A stretch of DNA of 64,000 bases from Alphaproteobacteria bacterium (GCA_016793165.1 JAEULA010000109.1:1-64000), one strand, 5' to 3'; positions 1 to 10,440 are shown, counted from the stretch's first letter. The notes: generated from the letters alone by a model not told the origin. A program made the numbers and translations.

Positions 1-2
1 TT

Positions 3-79
3 TGGTCGGAGCGGCGGGATTTGAACCCACGACCCCCAGTCCCCCAGACTGATGCGCTACCAGGCTGCGCTACGCTCCG
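3..79 (-). tRNA. tRNA-Pro (anticodon GGG)
   Basis: The minus strand folds into a complete 77-nt cloverleaf. The acceptor strand CGGAGCG pairs with CGCTCCG, the D-arm has GCGC pairs, and the five-pair anticodon stem closes the loop CTGGGGG with anticodon GGG at 45-43. The T-loop is GTTCAAATC and the 3' CCA is encoded at 5-3. It decodes CCC/CCU proline codons. It lies just downstream of the merR gene on the same strand. Confidence 0.96.
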
Positions 80-166
80 ACCCGGCTCGGTTGGATCCGG
101 TCACGCCTTGCGGCGAACGGCCCGGTCCAAAAAGCGCGCGACTATACGCACGAGCCACGCTCGGCT

Positions 167-718
167 TCAACGGCTGCCGCGCAGCTTCGCGATCTCGTCG
201 CGGATGGATTCCAACTCGCCGATCAACTCGGCCAACGCGCGATGTGCGTCACCCCTGGCGGTCGCATGCGTTTCGTGGACCGGCATCGCCGATGCGGCGG
301 TGGCAGCGCCGCGCTCTGCCGCCGGCGGCGCGCTGTCCGTGCGCGTCGGCAGGGCCAATGCCACCGGCTCGGCATCCCCGACGTCGAGGGTGTCGTCATC
401 GCCGTCGCCGGGATCGCGACCGTTGTCGCGGAGCAACTTCTGGACGCCCTTGATCGTGTAGCCGTCGCGGTAGAGCAGCTCGCGGATCCGACGCAGCAGA
501 TCCACATCCTCCGGTCGGTAGTACCGGCGGCCGCCGGCGCGCTTCAGCGGCCGGATCTGAGCGAAGCGCGTCTCCCAGAACCGCAGGACGTGCTGCGGCA
601 CGTCGAGCTGATCGGCGACCTCGCTGATGGTCCGGAATGCGCTCGCCGACTTCAGGGGCCGCGCACGGGCGAATGCCGCCGTCGTCGCGCCCGCGGGGAC
701 CAACCGACGCTCAGTCAT
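167..718 (-). CDS. MerR family transcriptional regulator
   Basis: This 183-residue protein has an N-terminal MerR-type winged helix at about residues 27-95, with the helix-turn-helix [19 protein letters not shown] and the wing [15 protein letters not shown]. The C-terminal part (about 100-183) is Ala/Asp-rich and low in complexity, and ends in a short helix. No cysteine metal-sensing site is visible, so the signal is unknown. Its start overlaps the ihfA stop by ATGA, so the two are probably translationally coupled. A MerR-like gene behind ihfA is a common alphaproteobacterial arrangement; its target genes cannot be inferred here. Confidence 0.88.
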   Translation of the reverse strand: MTERRLVPAGATTAAFARARPLKSASAFRTISEVADQLDVPQHVLRFWETRFAQIRPLKRAGGRRYYRPEDVDLLRRIRELLYRDGYTIKGVQKLLRDNGRDPGDGDDDTLDVGDAEPVALALPTRTDSAPPAAERGAATAASAMPVHETHATARGDAHRALAELIGELESIRDEIAKLRGSR

Positions 719-1080
719 GCGTCGCTGCCGGTGCCGCTGGGCGTCGCGCCGGCTGGGCTCGGTGCGGGCTTCGCCGCCGCCTTGCTCAATGCGCGATTGA
801 TCTTGTTCTTGAGGACGTGCGAGGCGCGGAAGACGAGCACCTTGCGCGGCAGGATCGGAACTTCCTCGCCGGTCTTCGGATTGCGCCCGATCCGGCGCCC
901 CTTCTGGCGCACGGAGAAGCTGCCGAAGGACGAGAGCTTAACCGTCTCGCCGCGGACGAGGGCCAGGACGACCTCATCGAGGACGGTCTCGACGAGCTGC
1001 GCCGAGTCGTTCCGAGACAAGCCCACTTCCTGGTACACGGCTTCGGCCAGATCGGCTCGCGTAACAGTGGTCTGCGACAT
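715..1080 (-). CDS. ihfA: Integration host factor subunit alpha
   Basis: The product is a 121-residue HU/IHF-fold DNA-bending protein. It shows the DNA-contacting segment [20 protein letters not shown] (about residues 65-84) and [19 protein letters not shown] just before it. The tail after about residue 100 is longer than usual and rich in Ala and Pro. IHF alpha pairs with IHF beta (not in this window) to bend DNA at promoters and recombination sites. The fabH-ihfA gap is 111 nt and holds a good promoter (1110-1138), so ihfA can be transcribed apart from the fatty-acid genes upstream. Confidence 0.95.
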   Translation of the reverse strand: MSQTTVTRADLAEAVYQEVGLSRNDSAQLVETVLDEVVLALVRGETVKLSSFGSFSVRQKGRRIGRNPKTGEEVPILPRKVLVFRASHVLKNKINRALSKAAAKPAPSPAGATPSGTGSDA

Positions 1081-1109
1081 CGCTCATCGTCCCTTGGATG
1101 CAGGCGGCG

Positions 1110-1138
1110 AAGCTAACGCGGCCAGAAAAACGCGTCAA
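1110..1138 (-). promoter_or_regulatory. Predicted sigma-70 promoter of ihfA
   Basis: Read on the minus strand, TTGACG (1138-1133) and TAGCTT (1115-1110) are separated by 17 nt. The -35 box matches five of six consensus bases. Transcription would start near 1103, about 23 nt before the ihfA ATG. The spacer holds a T-run in an otherwise GC-rich region. Confidence 0.5.
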
Positions 1139-1191
1139 TTCCAGTGGGATGATGAACTTAGTTGATGCGCGATCGAAGCCCGATCGCGAAA

Positions 1192-2177
<986 letters not shown>

Positions 2178-2181
<4 letters not shown>

Positions 2182-3221
2182 CCGGCCGGCGCCTCGGTCG
2201 GTTTGACCGCGTTGACTTGTGCGAGCTCGTCGCGGATCCGGTCGTTGATCGCGTTCGTCGCCATGTCGATCGCGACGCCGACGGCGTTGGCGAACCCGAT
2301 CCCGTCCGTGCCGCCGTGGCTCTTCACGACGATGCCGTTGAGTCCGAGGAACATGGCGCCGTTGTAGCGCCGCGGATCGGTGCGATCACGCACCTTCTGG
2401 ATCGCATGCTTCGCCAGCACGTAGCCGAGCTTGGCCGGCAGCGACGACTTGAAGGCGCCGCGCAGGAACTCGCTGTAGAGCCGCGCCGTCCCCTCGGCCG
2501 TCTTCAGCGCGATGTTGCCGGTGAATCCGTCGGTCACGATGATGTCGGTGCGACCGCCGGTGATGTCGTTGCCTTCGACGAAGCCCTGGAACTGATCGGC
2601 GAGCGGGCCGGCACGAAGGATCGCCGCGGCCGTGCGCAGTTCGTCGTGCCCCTTGAGCTCCTCGGAGCCGACGTTCAGCAATCCGAAACTGGGAAGGCGC
2701 ACGCCGAGCACGGTGCGCGCGAACGCATCGCCCATCACCGCGAACTGCACGAGATTGTTGGCGTCGCACTCGACGTTCGCGCCGAGATCGAGCATCACGC
2801 TCTCGCCGACGAGCGTCGGGAAGAACCCGGCGATCGCGGGGCGATCGATCCCGGGGATGGTCTTCAGGACGAACTTCGCGATCGCCATGAGCGCGCCGGT
2901 GTTGCCGGCCGAGACGACGCCGTCGACCTCGCCATTGCGCACGGCGTCGATGGCCAGGCGCATCGACGAATTGCGGCTGCTGCGCAGCGCGATCGACGGC
3001 TTCGCATCGCCGCTCACGAGGTCCGGCGTGTGACGCAGCTCGCTCACCGCGTCGACGGCCGGCATTTCCTTCAGCAACGGGCGCACTTGCGTCTCGTCGC
3101 CGAAGATCAGGAAGCGCGCCTGCGGGAAGCGCTTCAGCGCGATCCCCGCCCCCTGAATGACCATGGCGGGCGCGCGATCGCCGCCCATCGCGTCGAGCGA
3201 GATCTTCATCGAGGCGCCCAT
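2178..3221 (-). CDS. plsX: Phosphate acyltransferase PlsX
   Basis: PlsX makes acyl-phosphate from acyl-ACP, feeding PlsY in phosphatidic acid synthesis. The 347-residue protein opens with the family signature [11 protein letters not shown] and contains [20 protein letters not shown] and [16 protein letters not shown]. The length is normal for the family. The ATG at 3221 follows rpmF by 49 nt. It lies between rpmF and fabH, a widely conserved order that ties ribosome supply to membrane lipid synthesis. Confidence 0.97.
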
Positions 3222-3270
3222 ACGCGCCGCATGTCAGGCGCCGTGGCCGGAGGCCGCCGGCACGCCGGCC

Positions 3271-3453
3271 TCAAGCTGACTTGGAGGCGACGACTTCGCG
3301 GCCGTCGTAGTAGCCGCAAGACGGGCACACGTGGTGCGGCCGCTTCAGCTCGCCGCAATTCGGGCACTCGGCATGCGCCGAGCCCTTGAGCGCCTCGTGC
3401 GAGCGCCGCATGTTGCGACGCGACTGGGAAACCTTCTTCTTCGGAACGGCCAT
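3271..3453 (-). CDS. rpmF: 50S ribosomal protein L32
   Basis: This 60-residue basic protein begins [19 protein letters not shown], the L32 signature. It has two CxxC-type pairs ([20 protein letters not shown]), consistent with the Zn-binding form. It precedes plsX and follows the yceD/DUF177 gene, the usual neighbours. The 147-nt gap upstream holds a candidate promoter (3552-3580). Confidence 0.97.
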   Translation of the reverse strand: MAVPKKKVSQSRRNMRRSHEALKGSAHAECPNCGELKRPHHVCPSCGYYDGREVVASKSA

Positions 3454-3551
3454 GATACGTCACTCCTCGCTGAACGCCGGTTGCAGACCGACCGGGGCCA
3501 GCGGCCTAAGCATGAGATCTAGCGTTGAATTTCCCGGATAAACGGGGCGCA

Positions 3552-3580
3552 TCTTTAGACAGTTTCAGGCGGCGGCTCAA
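3552..3580 (-). promoter_or_regulatory. Candidate promoter of rpmF-plsX-fabH
   Basis: On the minus strand TTGAGC (3580-3575) is followed after 17 nt by TAAAGA (3557-3552). It lies directly after the stop of the yceD gene. The predicted leader of rpmF would be about 90 nt. The -10 match is weak, so this is tentative. Confidence 0.33.
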
Positions 3581-3600
3581 GCCTTCGGTCGAGGCCGCCC

Positions 3601-4149
3601 TCAGGTTTCTTCGCGCCGGCCGAGGCGCCGGGCCAAGCCCTCGAAAGGGCGGACGGTATCGGGTTCCGCCGCGGATTCCGCGGGTCCGGCGCCTTCCCAA
3701 TGCACCCCCGGCTTGCGTGGAAAAGGGTCGAGCGCCAGGGAGAGTTGCTGGGCCACGATCTCGCCGACATCCAGGCGACCGTCGGCCGGCAGCGGCTCGT
3801 CGTCGGCATCTCCGACGTCGATCTCCGCCTTCTCCTCCGCATCCTCCGCCGGCGCGAACACGAGCTCGAAGCCGTCCCGGATCTCGGCGGTAAACGGGTC
3901 GAGGCTGACGACACAGGTCTGGACCACTGCCGCTTCCAGGCTTCCCGTCAGCTGCCACCGGCCGGCACTGCCCAGCACGGCCTCGCCGGTCGCGGCGAGA
4001 CGGTCGAGGCGAACGAGGCCGAAGCGCTTGGCCAGGGCGGCACATTCGGTCGGCGTCGCCTCGATCGCGAAGCGCACGCGTGGCGGTCGAGCCCCTTCGA
4101 GGGCGATCGTCCGAACGAATTCATTGGGCAGGGGATCGCCGGCGGTCAT
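3601..4149 (-). CDS. YceD/DUF177 family protein
   Basis: This 182-residue protein belongs to the YceD (DUF177) family, linked to 23S rRNA accumulation in bacteria and plastids. The family core is visible as VVQTCVVSLDPFTAEIRDGFEL followed by an acidic stretch (EDAEEKAEIDVGDADDEPL) and GEIVAQQLSLALDPFPRKPG. The ATG at 4149 is chosen because it overlaps the stop of the upstream gene (ATGA); a longer reading frame upstream is out of phase with that gene's product. It sits upstream of rpmF, as expected. Confidence 0.9.
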   Translation of the reverse strand: MTAGDPLPNEFVRTIALEGARPPRVRFAIEATPTECAALAKRFGLVRLDRLAATGEAVLGSAGRWQLTGSLEAAVVQTCVVSLDPFTAEIRDGFELVFAPAEDAEEKAEIDVGDADDEPLPADGRLDVGEIVAQQLSLALDPFPRKPGVHWEGAGPAESAAEPDTVRPFEGLARRLGRREET

Positions 4150-4733
4150 GTCTCGGCCTCGATGGTCGGATAATCGGGTCCGCGGGCGAAAAGGTCGGGC
4201 AAAGGCTGGGCGGCGAGCCGCCCATCGGCGGCGCCGAGATAGGCCACGATCGCCGCGACGTGCCCGGGCGCCGGGTCGGCGACGGTGCCGTATAGATTGC
4301 GGGTCACCGCCGCCGCAAGCCGCGCGGCATCGCCGCCGTCGAGTCCCTCGCCATAGGCGGCGACGCGGCCCATCAGCGCCTCGCCCATCGCCTGGACGCG
4401 CTTGCCGATCCCGAGATCGCCGACGCCCATCTCGCGGAGCGTCCGGTCCATGTCGTCGAACATCGCCGTGTAGAGGTCCTGCAGTGGCCGCTCGCCCGCA
4501 GGTTCGCGCGCAAGGCGCCGCACCAGCAGCGCGACGTGCAGCGCCAGGCAATCGAAGCGTCCGTCGAGCGTGTCCGGGACGCCGTGGCGCGCATAGAGCG
4601 CGGGCCGGCGCGACTGCGCCAGCGCGGCCTCGTACAGCGAGCGGCCCTCGCTCGCGGCCGAAGCGCCCGACAGCCAGTCGGCGATCCGGCGATGCAGGGG
4701 GATGCCCATGGGTCCGATTGACACTCCAAGCAA
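4146..4733 (-). CDS. Ubiquinol-cytochrome c chaperone family protein
   Basis: The 195-residue protein resembles the CBP3/UQCC1 family, which assists cytochrome bc1 assembly in mitochondria and occurs in alphaproteobacteria. Supporting segments are RFDCLALHVALLVRRL, LYTAMFDDMDRTLREMGVGD and GKRVQAMGEALMGRVAAY. An internal ATG at 4709 (MGIPLHRR) may be the true start, because a perfect divergent -35 TTGACA at 4718-4723 would otherwise lie inside the gene. It overlaps the DUF177 gene by 4 nt. It is probably cytoplasmic or membrane-peripheral; no signal peptide is seen. Confidence 0.85.
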   Translation of the reverse strand: MLGVSIGPMGIPLHRRIADWLSGASAASEGRSLYEAALAQSRRPALYARHGVPDTLDGRFDCLALHVALLVRRLAREPAGERPLQDLYTAMFDDMDRTLREMGVGDLGIGKRVQAMGEALMGRVAAYGEGLDGGDAARLAAAVTRNLYGTVADPAPGHVAAIVAYLGAADGRLAAQPLPDLFARGPDYPTIEAET

Positions 4734-4746
4734 CTCGGTGCGAATT
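4718..4746 (+). promoter_or_regulatory. Candidate bamE promoter (perfect -35)
   Basis: The hexamer TTGACA at 4718-4723 matches the sigma-70 -35 consensus exactly, which is rare in this GC-rich sequence. The -10 region about 16-18 nt downstream (GCGAATT, 4740-4746) is poor. It points toward bamE, 113 nt away. Confidence 0.3.
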
Positions 4747-4835
4747 AGCCCGAGCCGTCGATCGTTCTAGAGGCGTCGCATCCCCGGCCGCAAGCGCGGC
4801 CGAGCCGTGGACGCCGACACCAGGGAAGCCACGCC

Positions 4836-5336
4836 ATGCCCCGTCCCTTCCGTGATCTCGCCCTCGGCGCGGTGCTGTCGCTGGCGCTGCTGGGCGGCTG
4901 CGAGACGGTCACCGATATCCGCGGCTTCATTCCCGACGACGAGAGCCTGTCGAAGATCCAGGTGGGCCTGCAGAACAAGCGCGACGTCGCCGACCTTCTC
5001 GGCACGCCGTCGACGGTCGCGCCGTTCGGAGAGGAGACCTGGCTCTATATCAGCCGCACGACACGCACGACCGCGTTCTTCGAGCCGAAGGTCGTGGCGC
5101 AGCACGTCGTCGCCGTCGTCTTCGACGAGAAGGGCCTGGTCGCGGACGTCCGTCGCCTCGAGCTCGCCGACGGCAAGGTCATCCGCCACGTCGCGCGCGT
5201 GACCCCGAGCCCGGGCAAGGAGCTGTCCTTCCTCGAGCAGCTCATCGGAAATGTCGGCCGGTTCAACACCAGCCGCGACAACCGGACCATCCCGGGCGGA
5301 ACGGGCGGCCTTCCGGACAGCGCGCCTCGCCGCTGA
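4836..5336 (+). CDS. bamE: Outer membrane assembly lipoprotein BamE/SmpA family
   Basis: The 166-residue protein has a lipoprotein signal peptide with lipobox LLGGC (Cys at about residue 22). The SmpA/OmlA fold follows: LSKIQVGLQNKRDVADLLGTPS, then ETWLYISRTT and VVAVVFDEKGLVADV. BamE is the small lipoprotein of the BAM complex that inserts beta-barrel proteins into the outer membrane. The C-terminal 50 residues extend past the usual domain. It is transcribed alone and ends at a strong terminator. Confidence 0.93.
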   Translation: MPRPFRDLALGAVLSLALLGGCETVTDIRGFIPDDESLSKIQVGLQNKRDVADLLGTPSTVAPFGEETWLYISRTTRTTAFFEPKVVAQHVVAVVFDEKGLVADVRRLELADGKVIRHVARVTPSPGKELSFLEQLIGNVGRFNTSRDNRTIPGGTGGLPDSAPRR

Positions 5337-5366
5337 TCGCGCCGCGATCCGAGACGAAACGAAAAA

Positions 5367-5390
5367 GGGCCCGGCGTCGCCGCCGGGCCC
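5367..5390. terminator. Intrinsic terminator between bamE and hppA
   Basis: A perfect 10-bp stem GGGCCCGGCG/CGCCGGGCCC with a tcgc loop is flanked on the left by AAAAA and on the right by a T-rich stretch. It sits between two convergent genes and can serve both strands. Confidence 0.85.
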
Positions 5391-5422
5391 TTCGTCGTTT
5401 CAGCGGGTCGGTGTTGCGCCGC

Positions 5423-7519
5423 TCAGTGCGACGCGGCCGCGAGAACCGCCAGCAGCAGCAGCGCGACGATGTTGATGATCTTGATCATCGGGTTCACCGC
5501 CGGGCCGGCCGTGTCCTTGTACGGGTCGCCGACGGTATCGCCGGTCACGGCCGCCTTGTGGGCATCGGAGCCCTTGCCGCCGAAATTGCCCTCCTCGATG
5601 TACTTCTTCGCGTTGTCCCAGGCGCCGCCGCCCGAAGTCATCGAGATGGCGACGAAGAGGCCCGTGACGATGGTGCCGAGGAGCATGGCCCCCAGGGCGC
5701 TGAAGGCCGCCTCCTGGCCCGCGACGACGCGGACGATGACGTAGAGCACCACCGGCGCCGCGACCGGAAGCAGCGACGGGACGATCATCTCCTTGATCGC
5801 CGCCTGGGTGAGGAGATCGACGGCACGGCCGTAATCGGGCTTGGCCGTGCCCTCCATGATGCCCTTGATCTCCTTGAACTGGCGCCGGACCTCGATCACC
5901 ACCGAGCCGGCCGCGCGGCCGACCGCCGTCATGCCCATGGCGCCGAACAGGTACGGCAGCATGCCGCCCAGGAACAGGCCGATGACCACGTAGGGATCCT
6001 GCAGCGAGAACTGCACGTTCAGCTTCGGGAAGTAGTGCTTCAGGTCCTCGATGTAGGCGGCGAACAGCACCAGCGAGGCGAGACCCGCCGATCCGATCGC
6101 GTAGCCCTTGGTCACCGCCTTCGTCGTATTGCCGACGGCGTCGAGCGCGTCGGTGTTCTTGCGGATGTCCTTGGGCATGCCGGCCATCTCGGCGATGCCG
6201 CCGGCGTTGTCCGTCACCGGACCATAGGCGTCGAGCGCCACGATCATGCCGGCGAGCGCCAGCATCGTCGTCGCCGCGATCGAGATGCCGTAGAGGCCCG
6301 CGATCAGGTAGGCGGCGATGATCGCCACGGAGATGACGATGACCGGCATCGCGGTGGCTTCCATCGACACCGCGAGGCCCTTGATGACGTTGGTGCCGTG
6401 GCCCGTGGTCGAGGCCTCGGCGATCGAGCGCACCGGGCGGTAGCCCGTGCCCGTGTAGTACTCGGTGATCCACACCAGCAGGCCGGTGACGGCCAACCCG
6501 ATCATCGCGCAGACGAACAGGCCGAACCCGGTGAAGCTGACGCTCCCCGCCTTGAAGCTCGTGGCGAAGCCCAGGAACATCTCCGTCGTGACGGCCACGA
6601 GGCCGATCGAGATGACGCCGGTGACGACGAGCCCCTTGTAGAGGGCCTTCATGATGTGATTGTCGGCGGAGAGCTTGACGAAGAACGTGCCGACGATCGA
6701 GGCCGGGATGCAGACGCCGCAGAGGAGCAGCGGGAAGAACATCAGCTGCGACTGGACGGCCGCCTGGCCGGTGAAGAACACGGCTGCGAGCAGCATCGTG
6801 CCGACCGCGGTGACCGCGTAGGTCTCGAACAGGTCGGCGGCCATGCCGGCGCAGTCGCCGACATTGTCGCCCACATTGTCCGCGATGACGGCGGGATTGC
6901 GGGGGTCATCCTCGGGAATGCCCGCCTCGACCTTGCCGACGAGGTCGGCGCCGACATCGGCGCCCTTGGTGAAGATTCCGCCGCCGAGACGCGCGAAGAT
7001 CGAGATCAGCGACGCGCCGAACGACAGCGCCACGAGCGCCTGGATGAGCGTCGTCATGTTGTCGCCCTTCCAGCCGAGCAGCACCCGGTAGTAGCCGACG
7101 ACGCCGAGGAGGCCGAGACCGACCACCAGCAGGCCCGTGATCGCGCCGGCCCGGAACGCGACGTCGAGCGCGGGCTGAAGGCCCTGGGTCGCCGCCTGGG
7201 CGGTGCGCACGTTCGAGCGGACCGAAACGTTCATGCCGATGTAGCCGGCGGCGCCGGACAGGACCGCGCCGATCGCGAAGCCAAGCGCGACATGCATGCC
7301 CAGGAACAGCCACAGGAAGGCGAAGACGACGACGCCGACGGCGGCAATCGTCTTGTACTGGCGGTTCAGGTAGGCCTGGGCGCCTTCCTGGACGGCCGCC
7401 GCGATGTCGCGCATGCGCTGATTGCCCGACGGTGCCGCCATGACTTGGCCATAGGCCCAGCCGCCGTAGAGCAGCGCGAGAACGCCGCACGCCATCGTGA
7501 TCCAGAATGCCCTATCCAT
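5423..7519 (-). CDS. hppA: K+-insensitive proton-pumping pyrophosphatase
   Basis: This 698-residue protein hydrolyses pyrophosphate and moves protons across the inner membrane. It has about 16 hydrophobic segments. The catalytic region reads [19 protein letters not shown] and the following [20 protein letters not shown] holds the Mg-PPi-binding aspartates. The motif [18 protein letters not shown] has Lys where K+-dependent enzymes have Ala, which marks the K+-independent H+-pumping class. A promoter lies at 7589-7617 and a terminator at 5367-5390, so it looks monocistronic. Confidence 0.97.
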   Translation of the reverse strand: MDRAFWITMACGVLALLYGGWAYGQVMAAPSGNQRMRDIAAAVQEGAQAYLNRQYKTIAAVGVVVFAFLWLFLGMHVALGFAIGAVLSGAAGYIGMNVSVRSNVRTAQAATQGLQPALDVAFRAGAITGLLVVGLGLLGVVGYYRVLLGWKGDNMTTLIQALVALSFGASLISIFARLGGGIFTKGADVGADLVGKVEAGIPEDDPRNPAVIADNVGDNVGDCAGMAADLFETYAVTAVGTMLLAAVFFTGQAAVQSQLMFFPLLLCGVCIPASIVGTFFVKLSADNHIMKALYKGLVVTGVISIGLVAVTTEMFLGFATSFKAGSVSFTGFGLFVCAMIGLAVTGLLVWITEYYTGTGYRPVRSIAEASTTGHGTNVIKGLAVSMEATAMPVIVISVAIIAAYLIAGLYGISIAATTMLALAGMIVALDAYGPVTDNAGGIAEMAGMPKDIRKNTDALDAVGNTTKAVTKGYAIGSAGLASLVLFAAYIEDLKHYFPKLNVQFSLQDPYVVIGLFLGGMLPYLFGAMGMTAVGRAAGSVVIEVRRQFKEIKGIMEGTAKPDYGRAVDLLTQAAIKEMIVPSLLPVAAPVVLYVIVRVVAGQEAAFSALGAMLLGTIVTGLFVAISMTSGGGAWDNAKKYIEEGNFGGKGSDAHKAAVTGDTVGDPYKDTAGPAVNPMIKIINIVALLLLAVLAAASH

Positions 7520-7588
7520 GGACTGCCTCGACGATTTCTTGGTGAAGAATCAGGGCGTTCCCCGACGGGGCCCTGCAAAACGGCGCGG

Positions 7589-7617
7589 AACATACGCAAA
7601 CCACCATAGCCGCGCAA
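7589..7617 (-). promoter_or_regulatory. Predicted promoter of hppA
   Basis: On the minus strand TTGCGC (7617-7612) and TATGTT (7594-7589) are 17 nt apart. The leader to the ATG at 7519 would be about 60 nt. Four of six -10 bases match consensus. Confidence 0.45.
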
Positions 7618-7636
7618 GCCGCGCGGCCATGGAACC

Positions 7637-8833
7637 TCAAGCACTTAACGCCGGCCGGGGCCGGCGCTGGAGCCACATGACCGCGATCCCGGCGACGACC
7701 ACCGCGGGGGCGCAGGCGACGTTGATCCAGGTCCAGCCCGACCAGTGGTGCACGGCGCCGGAGCTCATCGCCGTCATGGCCACGGTGCCGAAGATGACGA
7801 GATCGTTGAGTGCCTGCACCTTGGCGCGCTCGCTCGGCCGGTAGGTCTCGGTGACCAGGGTGGTCGCCCCGACAAACAGGAAGTTCCAGCCCAGCCCGAG
7901 CAGGATCAGGGCCGCGACGAAGTGCCAGAACGTGACGCCGGTGAGGTTGATCGCGAGGCAGGCGAGCAGCAGCGCGACGCCGGCCGCCATCACCCGGAGG
8001 ATGCCGAACCGCCGGATGAGGTCGCCGGTGAAGAACGAGGGCAAGAACATCGCCAGCGCATGCCACTGGATGACGGTCGCGGACTGCTCGTGGGCGAAGC
8101 CGCATCCCAGCATCGCAAGGGGCGTGACGGTCATCACGAAATTCATCACGCCGTAGGCGATCGTCGCGCTGGCAACGGCGACCAGGAAGGTCGGCTGCGC
8201 TGCGATCTCCTTCAGCGGGCGCGCCTCGCCGCCGACCGTGCTGCGACTGGCCGGCGGAATCCGCAGGAACTGGATCAGGACGAACGCAACCACCGAGGTC
8301 AGCGTCAGCGCCACGAAGGACCCGGCGAACATGTGCGGCGGCAGCATGTCGGTCGTGCGCTTCGCCATCTCGGGGCCGAGGATCGCTGCGAAAACGCCCC
8401 CGGCGAGCACCAGGCTGATGGCGCGACTCTTCCACTCCGGCCGCGCCCCGTCGGCGGCGGCGAAGCGGTAGAAGGTCGCGAAGCCGTTGTAGATCCCGTT
8501 CACGAACGCGCCCAGGCAGAAAAGCCAGAACGAGTGCTGGATGATCGCCCAGGTGCAGATCGCCGTGCCGATGAAGCCCGCAGCGGCACCGATGGAGAAG
8601 CCGGCCCGGCGGCCCAGGCGCTGCATCAGGAACGATGCCGGGAAGGTCGTGAGCATGACGGCCAGGTGCATCGCCCCGAGAGGCAACGTCGCCATCGCCT
8701 TGTCTGCCGCCAGCATGTGGCCGACGAGCGCCGATTCCACGACCATCGTCGTGTTCCCGATCCCCGTCAGTCCGTGGCAGATGGCCAGCAGGCCGACATT
8801 GCGGCGCGTGTGATCGGGGACGGGAGTCGTCAT
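7637..8833 (-). CDS. MFS transporter
   Basis: The 398-residue protein has about 12 hydrophobic segments and the major-facilitator loop motif in the form MQRLGRRAGFSIGAAAGF between helices 2 and 3. The second half repeats this as LIRRFGILRVMAAGVALLL. The ATG at 8833 (MTTPVPDHTRRN) begins just before the first membrane helix; the longer upstream frame is Arg-rich non-coding sequence. The substrate cannot be read from sequence. The last codons lie in a GC hairpin (7649-7666) that may help end transcription. Confidence 0.9.
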   Translation of the reverse strand: MTTPVPDHTRRNVGLLAICHGLTGIGNTTMVVESALVGHMLAADKAMATLPLGAMHLAVMLTTFPASFLMQRLGRRAGFSIGAAAGFIGTAICTWAIIQHSFWLFCLGAFVNGIYNGFATFYRFAAADGARPEWKSRAISLVLAGGVFAAILGPEMAKRTTDMLPPHMFAGSFVALTLTSVVAFVLIQFLRIPPASRSTVGGEARPLKEIAAQPTFLVAVASATIAYGVMNFVMTVTPLAMLGCGFAHEQSATVIQWHALAMFLPSFFTGDLIRRFGILRVMAAGVALLLACLAINLTGVTFWHFVAALILLGLGWNFLFVGATTLVTETYRPSERAKVQALNDLVIFGTVAMTAMSSGAVHHWSGWTWINVACAPAVVVAGIAVMWLQRRPRPALSA

Positions 8834-8907
8834 GCGGGCGCGGGTTGTTGCACGGCGGCGTCCGCCTCGCAATCGGCTCGCCGCGGGCGGCGGCGATGCG
8901 CCCGGGG

Positions 8908-9375
8908 TCAGGGTCGCGAGCGGTTCGGCGCGACGTTGCGGCTCGATTGCGCCACGATCAGAACGTTGCGGACCATCCCCGCGCCGATGATCTGGTCGCA
9001 GGCCGCCAGCATCCGCTTGCGGCCCGCGGCGACGTCGAGACCCTTGCGCGCCGCGTCGGGATGCGCGCCGAGATTGTTCCACGATCGAATGAAGGCGTCG
9101 CGCAGGCGCGGCATCGCCTCCTGAACCTTGACGATCGCCGTATCGTCGGCGAGTTCGAGCTTCATGGCGATCATTTCGTGGCGATCGATGTCGCCGCCGC
9201 GGAAGACGGTCACCACGATGCGGTCGATATCGAGGAAGATCGGCCGGCCCGTCGTCTCGGGCGGCGGGTCGCTCGCCGAGCGGGCCGGCTCGGGCCGGCC
9301 GACGACCAGCAGCGCCGCTGCGGCGACGAGCAGCAGCCGTCGTCTCGAGGCGATGCGGAGGCAGGCGAGCGGCAT
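8908..9375 (-). CDS. Exported FliL-like hypothetical protein
   Basis: The 155-residue protein has an N-terminal signal peptide or anchor (RRRLLLVAAAALLVV, likely cleavage near ARSA-SD). The mature part resembles the periplasmic domain of FliL: FLDIDRIVVTVF, then MKLELADDTAIVKVQEAMPRL, RDAFIRSW and a final MVRNVLIVAQS. FliL binds the flagellar stator; this copy is not next to flagellar genes. It is 75 nt behind thiL on the same strand, so it could be at the end of the rib operon. The function is unknown and the FliL relation is by eye. Confidence 0.7.
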   Translation of the reverse strand: MPLACLRIASRRRLLLVAAAALLVVGRPEPARSASDPPPETTGRPIFLDIDRIVVTVFRGGDIDRHEMIAMKLELADDTAIVKVQEAMPRLRDAFIRSWNNLGAHPDAARKGLDVAAGRKRMLAACDQIIGAGMVRNVLIVAQSSRNVAPNRSRP

Positions 9376-9450
9376 GGCGCGGACGCTAGCCCGCGCCGCG
9401 TAAACGCCTCGTGAACCGCAACGGCCCGGATCGCTGCAGGCCGGCGCGCT

Positions 9451-10440
9451 TCAGAAATGCATCCAGCCGCCGCGCCCGACATCGAGCGGCCCGCCGTCCG
9501 CGGCCCGGACCATGACGCCCTCGCCTGCGACGAGGCGTCCGATCCGTGTCATCGGCGTGCCGCAACGGCGCGCCGCGTCGGCCATCGCGGTCGACGCAGC
9601 CGGCGCGACCGCGACGAGGATCTCGTAGTCGTCGCCCCCTGAAACGGCGCGGGCCATCAGTGCGGGCTCGCGCGCCACCTGCGCGGCGGCCGCGGCCGAC
9701 AGCGGGATGCGGGACGCCTCGATCTCCGCCCCGCAACCCGCCAGCCGGCACATGTGGCCCAGGTCCTGGACGAGCCCGTCCGAGACGTCCATCGCCGCGA
9801 CGTCGAACTCCACCAGGCAAGGCCCCAGGCCGGTGCGCGGGCGTGGAAGTCGATAGCGGTCCGTCAGCGCCGCGATGTCCGCTGCCGCGGCCGCGCCGAG
9901 GTCGCCCTGCGCCGCGATCAGGCCCAGCGCTCCATCCCCGATCGTCCCCGACACCCACACCTCGTCGCCGATCCGTCCGGCGCCGCGGCGCAGCATGCGG
10001 CCGGCCGGCACCTCGCCGAGGGCCGTGATCGCAATCATGAGGTCGCCGGGCGTCGACGTCGTGTCGCCGCCCGCGAGCTCGATGCCGAACTCGAGCTGGT
10101 CGGCCGCGAGCCCCTGCGCGAAGCCGGCGATCCATTCCTCGTCGATCTCCTTGGGCAAGGCCAGGCAAAGGAGGTAGCAGAGCGGCCGCGCGCCCTTCGC
10201 GGCGAGATCGGACAGGTTCACGCGCAGCGCCTTGCGCGCGACGAGATCAGGCGGGTCGGTCGGCAGGAAATGGATTCCCCGCACGACGGCGTCCGCGGTC
10301 ATCACGATGTCGAAGCCCGGTCGCGCCGCCATCGAGGCGGCATCGTCCTTCAGGCCATGGGCATCGATCCGCCGTCCGCCGGCCAGCGGCGCGAAATGCC
10401 GCGCGATGAGCTCGAATTCACTCGCGCGAGCCGCGGTCAT
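9451..10440 (-). CDS. thiL: Thiamine-monophosphate kinase
   Basis: ThiL phosphorylates thiamine monophosphate to the active diphosphate. The 329-residue protein carries the PurM/AIRS-fold motifs: LKDDAASM near the N-terminus, TADAVVRGIHF, KALRVNLSDLAAKGA, ELAGGDTTSTPG, and AMDVSDGLVQDLGHMC. The start overlaps the 3' end of nusB by 23 nt. A nusB-thiL pair is widely conserved. The length matches the family. Confidence 0.96.
   Translation of the reverse strand: MTAARASEFELIARHFAPLAGGRRIDAHGLKDDAASMAARPGFDIVMTADAVVRGIHFLPTDPPDLVARKALRVNLSDLAAKGARPLCYLLCLALPKEIDEEWIAGFAQGLAADQLEFGIELAGGDTTSTPGDLMIAITALGEVPAGRMLRRGAGRIGDEVWVSGTIGDGALGLIAAQGDLGAAAAADIAALTDRYRLPRPRTGLGPCLVEFDVAAMDVSDGLVQDLGHMCRLAGCGAEIEASRIPLSAAAAAQVAREPALMARAVSGGDDYEILVAVAPAASTAMADAARRCGTPMTRIGRLVAGEGVMVRAADGGPLDVGRGGWMHF

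Noticed and set aside
5411-7609. A 732-residue open frame antisense to hppA, rich in Arg, Asp and His
   Set aside because: It is the mirror of the hppA codons. Its composition is low in complexity and has no recognisable motif; it is a high-GC shadow.
7649-7666. A perfect GC hairpin as terminator of the MFS gene
   Set aside because: It lies within the last codons of the gene and has no U-run. It is kept only as a remark in the gene entry.
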